Shown here one piece after another: positions 27,712-37,224 of a stretch of 55,468 nucleotides of DNA; positions within the stretch are counted from its first letter, which is position 1; each line of letters opens with the position of its first letter. The position numbers and the translations under genes were made by a program. The stretch comes from Legionella septentrionalis. GTDB lineage: Bacteria; Pseudomonadota; Gammaproteobacteria; Legionellales; Legionellaceae. The notes beneath the pieces are model-generated. The model made no database searches. It saw only the letters and a list, made by a program, of their open reading frames with translations, and was not told the DNA's origin. The stretch is from the NCBI RefSeq assembly GCF_003989745.1, contig NZ_RZGS01000015.1:1-55468 (forward strand), in the 5' to 3' direction.

Positions 27712-28365
27712 ATGAAACATATCAACATGACGCCGGAATTGTACGAGTATCTGCTGCAGACATCAGTGCAAGAACACCCGGTATTGAAGGCATTGCGGGA
27801 AGAAACGGCAAAATTACCGCTCGCCAATATGCAAATCGCCCCTGAGCAAGCGCAATTCATGCAATTTCTTTTGCGTATAATCGGTGCTAAAAACGTTCTG
27901 GAGCTTGGCACGTTTACGGGCTATAGCTCCTTGGCTATGGCATTAGCATTGCCGGAAGATGGGCATTTGCTAACATGCGATATCAACGAGGAATGGACCG
28001 AAAAAGCTTATCCATTCTGGCGCGAAGCACACCAGGATAACAAAATTGAATTACGCCTGGGCAAAGCTTTAGACACGCTGGAAAAACTTGTTGCAACTCA
28101 TAAGCATGCATTTGATTTTATTTTTATCGATGCCGATAAAACCAACTATGTAAATTATTATGAGTTATCCTTGCAGTTGGTAAAACCGCATGGAATTATC
28201 GCGATCGACAATGTATTGTGGAGCGGCAAGGTAGTCGATAAACAAGAAAACAATGGCCAAACTCGGGAAATTCGTAGGTTAAATGAAATCCTCCAGCATG
28301 ATAAACGGGTATTCACAAGTTTATTGCCTATTGCCGACGGTTTATTTTTAATTCAACCCAAATAG
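27712..28365 (+). CDS. Class I SAM-dependent O-methyltransferase
   Basis: The 217-residue protein belongs to the O-methyltransferase family of caffeoyl-CoA and catechol methyltransferases. The SAM-binding motif is V-L-E-L-G-T-F-T-G-Y-S-S-L-A-M-A. F-I-D-A-D-K and I-D-N-V-L-W-S-G-K-V hold the metal ligands typical of catechol-acting members. It lies nine bases after the dehydrogenase with a GAGGAAG site and precedes hppD. A phenolic substrate, perhaps linked to tyrosine breakdown, is plausible but unproven. Confidence 0.88.
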   Translation: MKHINMTPELYEYLLQTSVQEHPVLKALREETAKLPLANMQIAPEQAQFMQFLLRIIGAKNVLELGTFTGYSSLAMALALPEDGHLLTCDINEEWTEKAYPFWREAHQDNKIELRLGKALDTLEKLVATHKHAFDFIFIDADKTNYVNYYELSLQLVKPHGIIAIDNVLWSGKVVDKQENNGQTREIRRLNEILQHDKRVFTSLLPIADGLFLIQPK

Positions 28366-28403
28366 CTGCTGCAACCTATTCATTCAAAGTACAAGGAGTC
28401 AGT

Positions 28404-29453
28404 ATGAATCAACAGATGAAGGACAATCCCTGCGGTCTGAATGGCTTCGCGTTTCTGGAATTCTCAGGCCCAGATAAAGACGCTTTACACCGTCAGTTTC
28501 ATGAAATGGGATTTCACCTTGCGGCAACTTTCGGGGAAGTTGCTCTTTTTAAACAGGGTGACATCCAGTTTATAGTAAATGGCGCAATCAATTGCCAGGC
28601 AGCGCAACATGCAAAAACCCATGGCCCTGGAGCTTGCGCTATGGGTTTTCGTGTACATGATGCAAACCATGCCTTTCAGTACGCTATTCAACATGGGGCA
28701 ACCCCCTTTCAAGACTGTGCCCATGCCGATCACGGCTTACCCGCGATCGAAGCGATTGGCGGCAGTGTGATTTACTTTGTAGACGATTCGCATCAGCCGT
28801 TTGCAGGCAAATGGACAAACACCAGTCATGATGAAACGCCTTCAGCCGGACTCAAAGGCATTGATCATTTAACTCATAATGTATTTCGCGGCAACATGGA
28901 TAAATGGGCTAAGTTTTATGAAACCATTTTTAATTTCAGTGAGATTCGTTATTTCAATATTAAAGGTAAAATGACCGGATTGATTAGCCGAGCTCTGGCC
29001 AGCCCGTGCGGAAAAATTAAGATCCCGTTAAATGAATCCAAAGATGATCATTCACAAATTGAAGAATTCCTGCATGAATATAGAGGCGAGGGCATTCAAC
29101 ACGTCGCGCTCAGCACTGAAAATATCTACGAAACAGTGCGCTCTTTAAGAAAACACGGTGTACGTTTCCTGGATGTACCGGATACGTATTATGAAATGAT
29201 TAACAACCGCATACCATGGCATACCGAACCCATTGCAAACTTAAGACAAGAAAAAATTTTAATCGATGGTGAAGCTGAAGCTGCAGGCGGCCTGTTACTA
29301 CAAATTTTTACCGAAAACTTATTTGGTCCGGTATTTTTTGAAATCATTCAGCGGCACGGCAACCAGGGTTTTGGCGAAGGTAATTTCCAAGCACTATTTG
29401 AAGCGATCGAGCGAGACCAAATAAAACGCGGGACCTTACAAGAAACCAATTAA
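28404..29453 (+). CDS. hppD: 4-hydroxyphenylpyruvate dioxygenase (legiolysin-like)
   Basis: HPPD converts 4-hydroxyphenylpyruvate to homogentisate. In Legionella the enzyme is known as legiolysin (Lly), and homogentisate oxidation yields pyomelanin pigment. The 349-residue protein has two vicinal-oxygen-chelate halves. The iron ligands are His155 (G-I-D-H-L-T-H-N), His233 (G-I-Q-H-V-A-L) and Glu313 (F-F-E-I-I-Q-R). An AAGGAG site precedes the ATG. It is followed by a fumarylacetoacetase-family gene and maiA, with no homogentisate dioxygenase gene between them. Confidence 0.96.
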   Translation: MNQQMKDNPCGLNGFAFLEFSGPDKDALHRQFHEMGFHLAATFGEVALFKQGDIQFIVNGAINCQAAQHAKTHGPGACAMGFRVHDANHAFQYAIQHGATPFQDCAHADHGLPAIEAIGGSVIYFVDDSHQPFAGKWTNTSHDETPSAGLKGIDHLTHNVFRGNMDKWAKFYETIFNFSEIRYFNIKGKMTGLISRALASPCGKIKIPLNESKDDHSQIEEFLHEYRGEGIQHVALSTENIYETVRSLRKHGVRFLDVPDTYYEMINNRIPWHTEPIANLRQEKILIDGEAEAAGGLLLQIFTENLFGPVFFEIIQRHGNQGFGEGNFQALFEAIERDQIKRGTLQETN

Positions 29454-29510
29454 AGATGGCCCTGTGGTTATTCATATAACCGCAGGTAAAATAATTCCGG
29501 TAGAAATAAT

Positions 29511-30542
29511 ATGAAATTAGCCACGCTAAAATCAAAACAATCACGTGATGGCACGTTATGTGTCGTCAATAAAACATTAACTTATGCTGTTTGTGTGCCG
29601 CAAATCGCTGCAACACTACAGCTTGCGATAGAAAATTGGCAACAAGTTGTAAAACCTCTACAGCAAATTTATCAACAACTTAATGAAAACCTTTTGCGTG
29701 AAGCTTTTCCTTTTGACCCAGAACAAATGGCTTCCCCTTTACCGCGTGCGTTTCAATGGGCAGACGGCAGTGCTTATGTAAATCATGTAGAGCTGGTAAG
29801 AAAAGCCCGCGGTGCAGAAATGCCTGCTGATTTTTGGGTAAATCCTCTCATGTATCAAGGCGGCTCTGATGATTTTTTAGCCCCTACGGATCCTATTTTA
29901 GTCGCTGATGAAGCCTATGGAGTTGATTTTGAGGCAGAAGTAGCCGTTATCACCGATGATGTTCCCATGGGAGTGAGCCCCGGCGACGCACAAAAACACA
30001 TACGTTTGTTGATGCTGGTCAATGATGTATCTTTGCGTAACCTTATCCCTGCTGAACTTGCCAAGGGCTTCGGTTTTTTTCAATCCAAGCCAGCAAGCAG
30101 CTTTTCTCCGATTGCGGTTACCCCTGATGAATTGGGAAGCCACTGGGATGGGCAGCGTCTGCATTTGCCTTTATGCAGTTATCTCAATGATGAGCTATTT
30201 GGTGAACCCAATGCCGGAATAGACATGACGTTTTCTTTTCCAGAGTTAATTGCGCATGCTGCAAAAACAAGAAACCTCAGTGCCGGCAGCATCATTGGCT
30301 CAGGTACTGTCTCCAATATTGATCGCAGTAGAGGTTCTTCGTGTATAGCAGAAAAGCGCATGCTTGAAATTTTACAGGAAGGAAAGGCTAAAACCCCATT
30401 TATGCGTTATGGCGATTCAATCCGTATCGAGATGAGAGATACAGCAGGAAACAGCATTTTTGGCGCCATTAACCAGCAGGTACAGCCCGTGGAAACGCAT
30501 TCGAAAAATTGCCAAATTGAGGGACATCGTGAAACTTTATGA
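29511..30542 (+). CDS. Fumarylacetoacetate hydrolase family protein
   Basis: This 343-residue FAH-fold enzyme is expected to split fumarylacetoacetate to fumarate and acetoacetate, the last step of tyrosine breakdown. The metal-binding acids lie in V-D-F-E-A-E-V-A-V-I and L-V-N-D-V-S-L-R-N-L. The end of the domain has G-S-G-T-V-S-N and R-Y-G-D-S-I-R-I-E. It resembles the bacterial FAH group, shorter than the animal enzyme. It begins 57 bases after hppD and overlaps maiA by 14 bases. Confidence 0.9.
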   Translation: MKLATLKSKQSRDGTLCVVNKTLTYAVCVPQIAATLQLAIENWQQVVKPLQQIYQQLNENLLREAFPFDPEQMASPLPRAFQWADGSAYVNHVELVRKARGAEMPADFWVNPLMYQGGSDDFLAPTDPILVADEAYGVDFEAEVAVITDDVPMGVSPGDAQKHIRLLMLVNDVSLRNLIPAELAKGFGFFQSKPASSFSPIAVTPDELGSHWDGQRLHLPLCSYLNDELFGEPNAGIDMTFSFPELIAHAAKTRNLSAGSIIGSGTVSNIDRSRGSSCIAEKRMLEILQEGKAKTPFMRYGDSIRIEMRDTAGNSIFGAINQQVQPVETHSKNCQIEGHRETL

Positions 30543-31185
30543 TTATTTTCGCTCATCTGCGAGCTACCGCGTACGCATTGCTTTAAATTATAAAAATATC
30601 AGCTATGAACGTATACCTGTACACTTGGTGAATCATGGCGGCGAACAAAACCGGCCCGAGTATCTAGCACTTAACCCGCAAGGTCTTGTTCCTACTTTGG
30701 ATGAAAATGGCCATATTTTAAGCCAGTCCCTTGCCATTATTGAATACTTGGAAGAAATATCCCCAAAACCTGCCCTCCTCCCGCAAACACCATTAGGACG
30801 AGGCTTGGTAAGAAGCCTTGCATACCTGATCGCCTGCGATATACACCCTTTAAATAATTTACGGGTACTGCAAGAGTTACGCCAAAACTTTGCTGCCACA
30901 GAAGAGCAAATTCAACAATGGTATCATCTCTGGCTAAAGAAAGGATTTACTGCGTTGGAAGCACGGTTGCAAGCCCTGCCGCGTAAAAATCACGTCTGCT
31001 ATGGGCAGGAAATTACCTTAGCTGATGTTTGTCTGGTGCCGCAGGTATATAATGCAAAACGCTTTCATTTTTCGATGGACGCTTATCCATTGATTACTGA
31101 AATAAATGACTATTGCTCCCACTTGCCTGCATTTGCAGAAGCAGCTCCGGAGGCAGACACCTCCAGAGTGTTAATTGAAAATTAA
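30529..31185 (+). CDS. maiA: Maleylacetoacetate isomerase (zeta-class GST)
   Basis: This enzyme isomerises maleylacetoacetate to fumarylacetoacetate using glutathione. The N-terminal R-S-S-A-S-Y-R-V-R-I-A-L-N holds the Ser-Ser-Cys-like motif of zeta GSTs (Ser-Ser-Ala here). The glutathione-site N-P-Q-G-L-V-P-T-L and Q-S-L-A-I-I-E-Y-L-E-E follow, then an all-helical C-terminal domain. A GTG at 30529 after GAGGGA gives 218 residues and the expected N-terminus V-K-L-Y-D-Y-F; the frame is open further upstream inside the FAH gene. The active-site Cys of many family members is Ala here. Confidence 0.93.
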   Translation: MKLYDYFRSSASYRVRIALNYKNISYERIPVHLVNHGGEQNRPEYLALNPQGLVPTLDENGHILSQSLAIIEYLEEISPKPALLPQTPLGRGLVRSLAYLIACDIHPLNNLRVLQELRQNFAATEEQIQQWYHLWLKKGFTALEARLQALPRKNHVCYGQEITLADVCLVPQVYNAKRFHFSMDAYPLITEINDYCSHLPAFAEAAPEADTSRVLIEN

Positions 31186-31626
31186 TTACCCTTTAAAATC
31201 TTCGGGGCCAATGTAATAGTCTGGATCAACGTAAAAATAGAAGCCTTTTATTAAAAGGATGAGCCCAACTATTAAAACAATGGCAGCAATTACATAATAT
31301 GTTGGCCCGGAATACATTTTTTTGGAAACACTTACCATGCGCTCGGGAAGAGCAAGCCACAATAATGATTTAATAAGAATAATCCAACCAATTATTGTTA
31401 CCAAAACGCGTGGTTCCAAAACCCAAATATTATGGGTTACAACGATAAACAACCCCAGAAGAAAGCCAAACGCAGCCGCTACTATCATCTGTGCGCCATC
31501 AGGCCTCATTTCTAGAACCAGTGCCTGGAAATAAGTTTTTCTGGATAGCAGAATAATCGCTATAACCGTGAAATACAATCCTAAAACTTGTGCCAACACT
31601 ACGGAATGAAACATTGGTCCAAACAT
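31186..31626 (-). CDS. Four-helix membrane protein, unknown function
   Basis: No family is named with confidence. The 146-residue protein has four hydrophobic helices (about 9-28, 46-64, 71-92, 108-128) and a short acidic tail ending in G-P-E-D-F-K-G. A second Met at residue 5 could be the start. Its stop codon directly abuts that of maiA, so the two genes are convergent with no spacer. Confidence 0.7.
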   Translation of the reverse strand: MFGPMFHSVVLAQVLGLYFTVIAIILLSRKTYFQALVLEMRPDGAQMIVAAAFGFLLGLFIVVTHNIWVLEPRVLVTIIGWIILIKSLLWLALPERMVSVSKKMYSGPTYYVIAAIVLIVGLILLIKGFYFYVDPDYYIGPEDFKG

Positions 31627-31709
31627 AGCATACTCCCTGCAGATGTCTCTTTATTAAGTAAAGACTTAAATGCTTTATTTTGCAAATGCTTAAACCTTAA
31701 AGCTGGCTG

Positions 31710-32261
31710 CTAAAACCATGCTTTTTTTATTTTAGCAGGATGCATCCCACCAGTAGTTTCCTGCAACATTTGCCATTCCGCTGAACAGCGCTGCACATGA
31801 CCGAATAAGCGAGTTTTATTATCACACACATAACGAACCGGCAGACCATCTATTTGCCCGAACGACTGTACAGCCAGGCATTTTTCCCCACTCAAAAGTT
31901 CAATAGCCCAGGGAAAAGCAGTAGACATATCCAGGACTTCATTTTGGCTACTATCCAAAGGTTTAGCCAAGGTAACCTGCACTCCTTTGCTTTCCCAGGG
32001 AGAAGATAGGCATACCGCCAGCGGGTTTTCAGAAGAATCCTTCGCAAAACAGGGATCATAGGTTTTATCAGCCACCGTGCATTTCCACGCATCTTCTCTT
32101 CTGATAAGGTAGGATTGCTCTTTACATTCCCCACTGCTGGCAAGCTCAATTGCAATTGGCAATTCCCTAGCAGCAAACGGCCTGTAATATTGTAATTCGG
32201 TATCCTTGGCAAAAATTAACGAAGAACACAAGCTCAAAAACAAAAACACTTCGCGCTGCAT
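31710..32261 (-). CDS. Secreted Cys-containing protein, unknown function
   Basis: The 183-residue exported protein has a signal peptide ending near L-I-F-A. The mature part contains paired Cys in the arrangement W-K-C-T-V-A-D-K-T-Y-D-P-C-F, then A-V-C-L-S-S-P-W, P-W-A-I-E-L-L-S-G-E-K-C and G-L-P-V-R-Y-V-C. This D-P-C-F / C-x4-P-W / P-W-A-x-E-L / Y-x-C pattern recalls a small secreted domain found in diverse bacteria, notably actinomycetes; I know no function for it. It appears to be a lone gene between a membrane hypothetical and asnS. Confidence 0.72.
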   Translation of the reverse strand: MQREVFLFLSLCSSLIFAKDTELQYYRPFAARELPIAIELASSGECKEQSYLIRREDAWKCTVADKTYDPCFAKDSSENPLAVCLSSPWESKGVQVTLAKPLDSSQNEVLDMSTAFPWAIELLSGEKCLAVQSFGQIDGLPVRYVCDNKTRLFGHVQRCSAEWQMLQETTGGMHPAKIKKAWF

Positions 32262-32529
32262 ACTATTCCCACCTTTATTTTATTTGGTGTATTATTCAAT
32301 TATATTGTCAGCGATAAAAGCAACCGTTATTTTCGCTAAAGTTGAATCCAGGCGTTTCATCACTCAAGCTTTTGTCATACACGATTACTTCCTGCTACTT
32401 CCAGCCAGGATAAAGCAAGGATAAAAAACCTTATTCAACGAGCTGCCTCAGCCTAATGTTTAGGCAAGCAAACGAAAGGCATTCAATTGACTGATTACTT
32501 GCCAGGCAGTGGAATATTTTGGAGTATAT

Positions 32530-33933
32530 ATGAGCAATGTCTTTACAGTAAAACAGAGTTTGAATGGCGAAATCGATGTTGATAAAACCGTTACGGTGCG
32601 TGGATGGGTAAAAACCAGACGGGATTCCAAAGCCGGGCTCTCATTCATAAGCCTCCATGACGGGTCTTGCTTTGCGCCGATACAAATTGTTGTTCCCGAA
32701 AATCTTCCTAATTATCAAACGGATGTATTAAAAATAACGACTGGATGTTCCTTGATCGCCACTGGAAAACTTGTCGCCTCGCAAGGCAAAGGCCAATCGT
32801 TTGAAATTCAAGCTGAGCAAATTGAAGTAATAGGCTGGGTAGACAATCCGGATACCTATCCAATTCAGGCAAAGCGACACACGCTTGAATTTTTACGTGA
32901 AGTAGCGCATCTTCGTCCACGCACCAACACGATTAGCGCGGTCACGCGTGTGCGCAACTCTTTGGCGCAAGCAATACATCGATTCTTCCATGAGCAAGGT
33001 TATTTCTGGATCCATACTCCTATCATCACTGCCAGTGATTGTGAAGGTGCAGGTGAACTTTTCCGCGTCAGCACTTTGGATTTATTAAATCTGCCAAAAA
33101 ATGAGCAAGGCCAGGTGGATTTTTCTAAAGATTTCTTTGGCCGTGAAGCTTTCCTCACCGTGTCTGGTCAGTTAAACGTAGAATCTTATTGTTTGGCCCT
33201 GTCTAAGGTTTACACGTTTGGCCCAACCTTTAGAGCGGAAAACTCAAATACCAGTCGTCACCTTGCCGAATTTTGGATGGTTGAGCCGGAGGTAGCATTT
33301 GCTACGCTTGCGGATATTAGTCTGCTCAGTCAAAAAATGCTGCAATATGTCTGTAAAACCGTACTGGATGAACAAGCGGACGATATGAATTTCTTTAACC
33401 AATTTGTCGATCCGGGGTGTATTGCACGCGCAGAGCATATTGTCAATTCTGATTTTGAAATCATGACTTATACAGATGCCATTCATGCTCTGGAAAAAGC
33501 GCCTGTCAAATTTGCTTTTCCGGTGAGCTGGGGGCTGGATTTACAATCAGAACATGAACGCTATCTGGCAGAAGAATTGTGTAAAAAACCGGTCATTCTC
33601 ACGGATTACCCGAAAGATATTAAAGGCTTTTACATGAAGCTTAATGATGACGGGCGCACTGTTGCCGCGATGGATGTGTTAGCACCCGGCATCGGGGAAA
33701 TTATTGGCGGCAGTGAGCGTGAATATCGCCTTGAGATGCTTGACAAACGCATGGATGAATGCGGCTTGGATAAGGAACTTTACCAATGGTATAGAGATTT
33801 ACGACGCTACGGGACTGTTCCGCACGCCGGATTTGGTTTAGGTTTGGAACGGTTAGTAAGCTACATCACCGGGGTTAGCAACATTCGTGATGTAATTCCA
33901 TTCCCGCGTACACCGGGCCACGCTGAATATTAA
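32530..33933 (+). CDS. asnS: Asparaginyl-tRNA synthetase
   Basis: This class II aminoacyl-tRNA synthetase charges tRNA-Asn. The 467-residue length matches the E. coli enzyme (466). An N-terminal OB-fold anticodon-binding domain (about 1-105, with [11 protein letters not shown]) leads into the catalytic domain. Motif 2 is [11 protein letters not shown] and motif 3 is G-F-G-L-G-L-E-R-L. The ATG at 32530 follows GGAG; an upstream in-frame start at 32509 would add seven residues. Confidence 0.96.
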   Translation: MSNVFTVKQSLNGEIDVDKTVTVRGWVKTRRDSKAGLSFISLHDGSCFAPIQIVVPENLPNYQTDVLKITTGCSLIATGKLVASQGKGQSFEIQAEQIEVIGWVDNPDTYPIQAKRHTLEFLREVAHLRPRTNTISAVTRVRNSLAQAIHRFFHEQGYFWIHTPIITASDCEGAGELFRVSTLDLLNLPKNEQGQVDFSKDFFGREAFLTVSGQLNVESYCLALSKVYTFGPTFRAENSNTSRHLAEFWMVEPEVAFATLADISLLSQKMLQYVCKTVLDEQADDMNFFNQFVDPGCIARAEHIVNSDFEIMTYTDAIHALEKAPVKFAFPVSWGLDLQSEHERYLAEELCKKPVILTDYPKDIKGFYMKLNDDGRTVAAMDVLAPGIGEIIGGSEREYRLEMLDKRMDECGLDKELYQWYRDLRRYGTVPHAGFGLGLERLVSYITGVSNIRDVIPFPRTPGHAEY

Positions 33934-34030
33934 TCGCCGTCCACAGGATGCCTGTGGATGCGTCATGAGTTGCCGTAGCAGCATACTGCTTTACGTCAGA
34001 GGGGGCCCTGCATACGCTTTGACGCAAGCA

Positions 34031-34065
34031 AACATGAGGCAATGTCCCTGAAGTTGCCTCATGTT
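34031..34065. terminator. Hairpin between convergent asnS and lolD
   Basis: AACATGAGGCAA (34031-34042) pairs perfectly with TTGCCTCATGTT (34054-34065) around an 11-base loop. It lies between the asnS and lolD stops and could serve either strand. No U-run follows on either side, so termination strength is uncertain. Part of it (34037-34055) recurs near the right window edge at 55350-55368. Confidence 0.55.
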
Positions 34066-34072
34066 GCAATTC

Positions 34073-34759
34073 CTAATCATTTAACTGCAATAACTGGCCT
34101 TCTTGTAAGGTTAGGATTTTGTCCATACGCTTTGCCAACTCCATATCATGCGTAACTATCACCAAAGCGGTGTGTAACCGCTGATTTAAATCAAGCATTA
34201 AATCAAAAACTTTCAATGCGGTGGCATGATCCAAATTGCCGGTGGGTTCATCAGCAAACACGCACTGAGGCTTATGCACCAATGCACGTGCAATGGCAAC
34301 GCGCTGTCTTTCCCCACCCGATAACTGAGAGGGTTTATGTTGTTCTCGTGCAGCCAACCCAACTTCGGCAAGAATCATCCGTGCTTGTGCACGTGCTTTT
34401 TCAGTGGGCTCTCCCGCCAGCAATAATGGCATGGCAACATTTTCAAGCGCAGTAAACTCAGGCAGCAAATGATGAAACTGGTAAATAAAACCCAAATTTT
34501 TATTTCTGGTCTGACAACGTTGCTTTTCCGATAACGATTGCCAGTCCACACCTTCAATGGATACTTGTCCCCCGCTCGGCTTATCAAGCCCTCCCAAAAG
34601 ATGGAGCAGCGTGCTTTTCCCGGAGCCCGAAGGTCCTACGATTGCAATGCGGGCACCTTTTTCTACAGAAAAATTAACATCCTGCAGCACCGCTACAGAC
34701 ACCTGACCGTCACGATAGGTTTTACCAAGGTTAGAGGAACAAACAATCATTTTATTCAT
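34073..34759 (-). CDS. lolD: Lipoprotein-releasing ABC transporter ATPase LolD
   Basis: LolD is the ATPase that powers extraction of outer-membrane lipoproteins from the inner membrane. The 228-residue protein has Walker [10 protein letters not shown], the signature L-S-G-G-E-R-Q-R and Walker [20 protein letters not shown] is characteristic of LolD. The start M-N-K-M-I-V at 34759 overlaps the lolC stop by eight bases; the frame opens six codons upstream. Confidence 0.95.
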   Translation of the reverse strand: MNKMIVCSSNLGKTYRDGQVSVAVLQDVNFSVEKGARIAIVGPSGSGKSTLLHLLGGLDKPSGGQVSIEGVDWQSLSEKQRCQTRNKNLGFIYQFHHLLPEFTALENVAMPLLLAGEPTEKARAQARMILAEVGLAAREQHKPSQLSGGERQRVAIARALVHKPQCVFADEPTGNLDHATALKVFDLMLDLNQRLHTALVIVTHDMELAKRMDKILTLQEGQLLQLND

Positions 34760-35999
34760 AATGCAAAGCCTCAGCAATTACCGTTCTTGAAGCGCGCCAT
34801 GCGGGATATATGGTAGCTAAAAAACTCATCAACAAAGCAGCTATACACACTTGCAATAAATCTTTTAATAAAATTTTGGAAGGTAAATAATCGACAAAAT
34901 AAATATTAGACGATAATAAATGCACCCCAAATAAAGTTTGTAAGAAATTGACGATTTCTGTGGCATTACTGGCTAAAATCAATCCTCCTATTAACCCAAG
35001 TACCGTGCCAACGATACCGACCATCATACCTTGCACGATGAAAATCCAGAGGATCATTCCGGGCGTAGCCCCAATGGTACGTAAAATAGCAATTTCGGCT
35101 TGCTTGTCATTCACTACCATGACCAAAGATGACACCAAATTAAATGCCGCCACTGCAATGATTAAAAGAAGAATGAGAAACATCATGGTTTTTTCCATTT
35201 TAACAGCTTGGAAAAAAGCACCGAACTGGTTTGTCCAATTACCAACCTCATATTCCTCACCCAGTTTAACGGCCAATTGTTCGGAAAGGCTGGGCGCCTG
35301 GTATACATCGGCTATTTTCATTTTAATGCCGGTCACTTCATCACTACTCAACTGCAATAGCTTTTGTGCATCCGCTATGTTGATGAAAGCAAGTTTGGTA
35401 TCAAAATTAAATCCAGAGCCTGCTGAAAATACCCCTTTCACCGTAAAACGCTTGAAACGAGGAACCATACCGGCTGGGGTTACCGTTGCTTGCGGGATCA
35501 TGATGGTAACCTTATCCCCTATCATGACCCCCAAATTGTCTGCCAGCCCGCGTCCAAGAATGATGCCGAAATCGTGCAAATCCTTCATGCTGCCGGTAAT
35601 CATTTTTTCTTCCAAATGATTAACGCGCCCTTCATATTCCGGAGAAATGCCGGTTAAAATAATCGCCAATACCTGCCCTTCATGGGTCAATAATCCCTGC
35701 TCACCTACATAAGGAGCAATGGCAGTGACCCCGGGATAATGTTCCAATTCTTTTGCCAAGCCCTGCCAATTGCTGATTTTGCCATCCCGGCCCGTCACCG
35801 TAATCTCCGGTGCCATGCCAAAAAAACGTTTATGGATTTCCTCATCAAATCCATTCATCACGGAAAGTACGGTAATGAGCACCATGACGCCCATGCCGAT
35901 ACCCAGCATGGAACTTAATGAAATGAATGAAACAAAGTGATTTTTCTTTTTAGCACGCGTGTAACGCATGCCAATATACAACGCCAATGGCTTGAACAT
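34752..35999 (-). CDS. lolC: Lipoprotein-releasing system permease LolC/LolE family
   Basis: This 415-residue inner-membrane permease has one N-terminal helix (about 22-45), a large periplasmic domain and three C-terminal helices (about 265-400). The periplasmic part has [11 protein letters not shown], resembling the LolC hook that docks the chaperone LolA. Only one LolC/E gene lies next to lolD, so the transporter may be a LolF-type homodimer unless a lolE lies elsewhere. Confidence 0.92.
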   Translation of the reverse strand: MFKPLALYIGMRYTRAKKKNHFVSFISLSSMLGIGMGVMVLITVLSVMNGFDEEIHKRFFGMAPEITVTGRDGKISNWQGLAKELEHYPGVTAIAPYVGEQGLLTHEGQVLAIILTGISPEYEGRVNHLEEKMITGSMKDLHDFGIILGRGLADNLGVMIGDKVTIMIPQATVTPAGMVPRFKRFTVKGVFSAGSGFNFDTKLAFINIADAQKLLQLSSDEVTGIKMKIADVYQAPSLSEQLAVKLGEEYEVGNWTNQFGAFFQAVKMEKTMMFLILLLIIAVAAFNLVSSLVMVVNDKQAEIAILRTIGATPGMILWIFIVQGMMVGIVGTVLGLIGGLILASNATEIVNFLQTLFGVHLLSSNIYFVDYLPSKILLKDLLQVCIAALLMSFLATIYPAWRASRTVIAEALHYE

Positions 36000-36144
36000 A
36001 GATGATTTAAGTGGGTTAAAACTTCTATTGTAGTGAAAATAATGCTGACATGATACCTTTAGAAGATATTATAGGCATGCAACTGTGCTCCATTGGTATA
36101 GCAAGCTTCCTAAGCAGCGGCAGCTTTGAGAGCTACTTTCGTAA

Positions 36145-37179
36145 CTATAAAATGGGCGTGTAAACCGGATCCTCTTCTTCATCCTTTACCATCGTCAGCG
36201 GCCTTGCAGCGGCAATAAAGCTAAAGGGCAGCAATTGGGGAGTAGGCTTATGATCTCGTTTAAGCACTCTCTTTAATTCTTCATTGTATTCTTTAAGCAA
36301 TAATTCATGGCTGCCGTTTAATGCTTCATAACGAGAATTGTTTTCTTGCAATTGTTTTTTGGCAACCTCCAATTCCTGCTTAAGTAAATTATATTCCTCC
36401 GCTTTTTTAATGGATTCCTGCGTGCTCTCCTCTACAAACTTTTTTAATTGGGTAATAAAAATTTCCTGATGCTCTTTATTCTCCAAGCTTGATTCCGTTA
36501 AATTGGCTGCAATTTTAAAAAAAGAATGATTAATTTCCTTCAAATTTCCAATTTGCTTTGCAGCCTCGACTTTTAAACTCTCCAATCTCTCGTTTGTCTG
36601 CTCATATTTTACTTTTAATTGTGCGAATTCATTTTTAATTCCAAGTAACTCTTTTGTTTCCTGCGATAATAACTGCACTTGTTGGGAAAGCTCATCGATC
36701 GAACGCTGTAATTTTTCATTTTCTCCCTTGAAATGCTGGATTTCCTCGGCTAATTGGATTCTAATTTGTTGCAATTGTTCAATAATAATGCTTAAAGTTT
36801 CAACTAACCCCAGTACTCCTTGTTTAAGACTCTCCTTGGACATCTCGCTGCTTTCATAATGTTCATCCAAAAGATAACTACTCAATCCATAAATACCTGC
36901 AGAAATAACAGTAACTGCTATCAGGGGCAATAAATGCCCGACAATACCCAGGATTAACAATGTTCCAAAAAAACCAATTCCTGTTAAAATTTTTTGCCAA
37001 AGCGGCACCTCACCCCAGAAGTTTGCCCATCCGTTCAAAATGCTTGAATTATGATAAATAGAATCAATTACTTCATCGAGGTGCTTTTTTATATCTTGAA
37101 TCCGCCAACGGACTTCTTCCGTGTCGGTCAATGAAACAGGGGCGATAACTTCAATTTCGGGGCGAACTGTTGGTACCAT
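36145..37179 (-). CDS. Coiled-coil membrane protein, candidate Dot/Icm effector
   Basis: No enzyme family is recognised. The 344-residue protein has a soluble N-terminus, a hydrophobic hairpin of two predicted transmembrane helices (about 63-80 and 82-102) and a long coiled coil (about 120-315, rich in Glu, Lys, Gln and Leu). The C-terminal tail carries an acidic run (Asp333 to Asp337) before V-Y-T-P-I-L. Hairpin plus coiled coil recalls the Legionella LegC/Ylf effectors, and the acidic C-terminal stretch resembles the E-block secretion signal. This is inference from layout. An AGGAAG site precedes the ATG; it lies 45 bases after a small exported coiled-coil protein gene. Confidence 0.8.
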   Translation of the reverse strand: MVPTVRPEIEVIAPVSLTDTEEVRWRIQDIKKHLDEVIDSIYHNSSILNGWANFWGEVPLWQKILTGIGFFGTLLILGIVGHLLPLIAVTVISAGIYGLSSYLLDEHYESSEMSKESLKQGVLGLVETLSIIIEQLQQIRIQLAEEIQHFKGENEKLQRSIDELSQQVQLLSQETKELLGIKNEFAQLKVKYEQTNERLESLKVEAAKQIGNLKEINHSFFKIAANLTESSLENKEHQEIFITQLKKFVEESTQESIKKAEEYNLLKQELEVAKKQLQENNSRYEALNGSHELLLKEYNEELKRVLKRDHKPTPQLLPFSFIAAARPLTMVKDEEEDPVYTPIL

Positions 37180-37224
37180 GTTGCTTCCTAGTGTTCAAAG
37201 CAAATTGTCAAAATCACCAATGCG

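Noticed and set aside
34948-35619. Plus-strand 223-codon ORF opposite lolC
   Set aside because: LolC on the other strand has full family features and proper spacing to lolD; the antisense frame has none.
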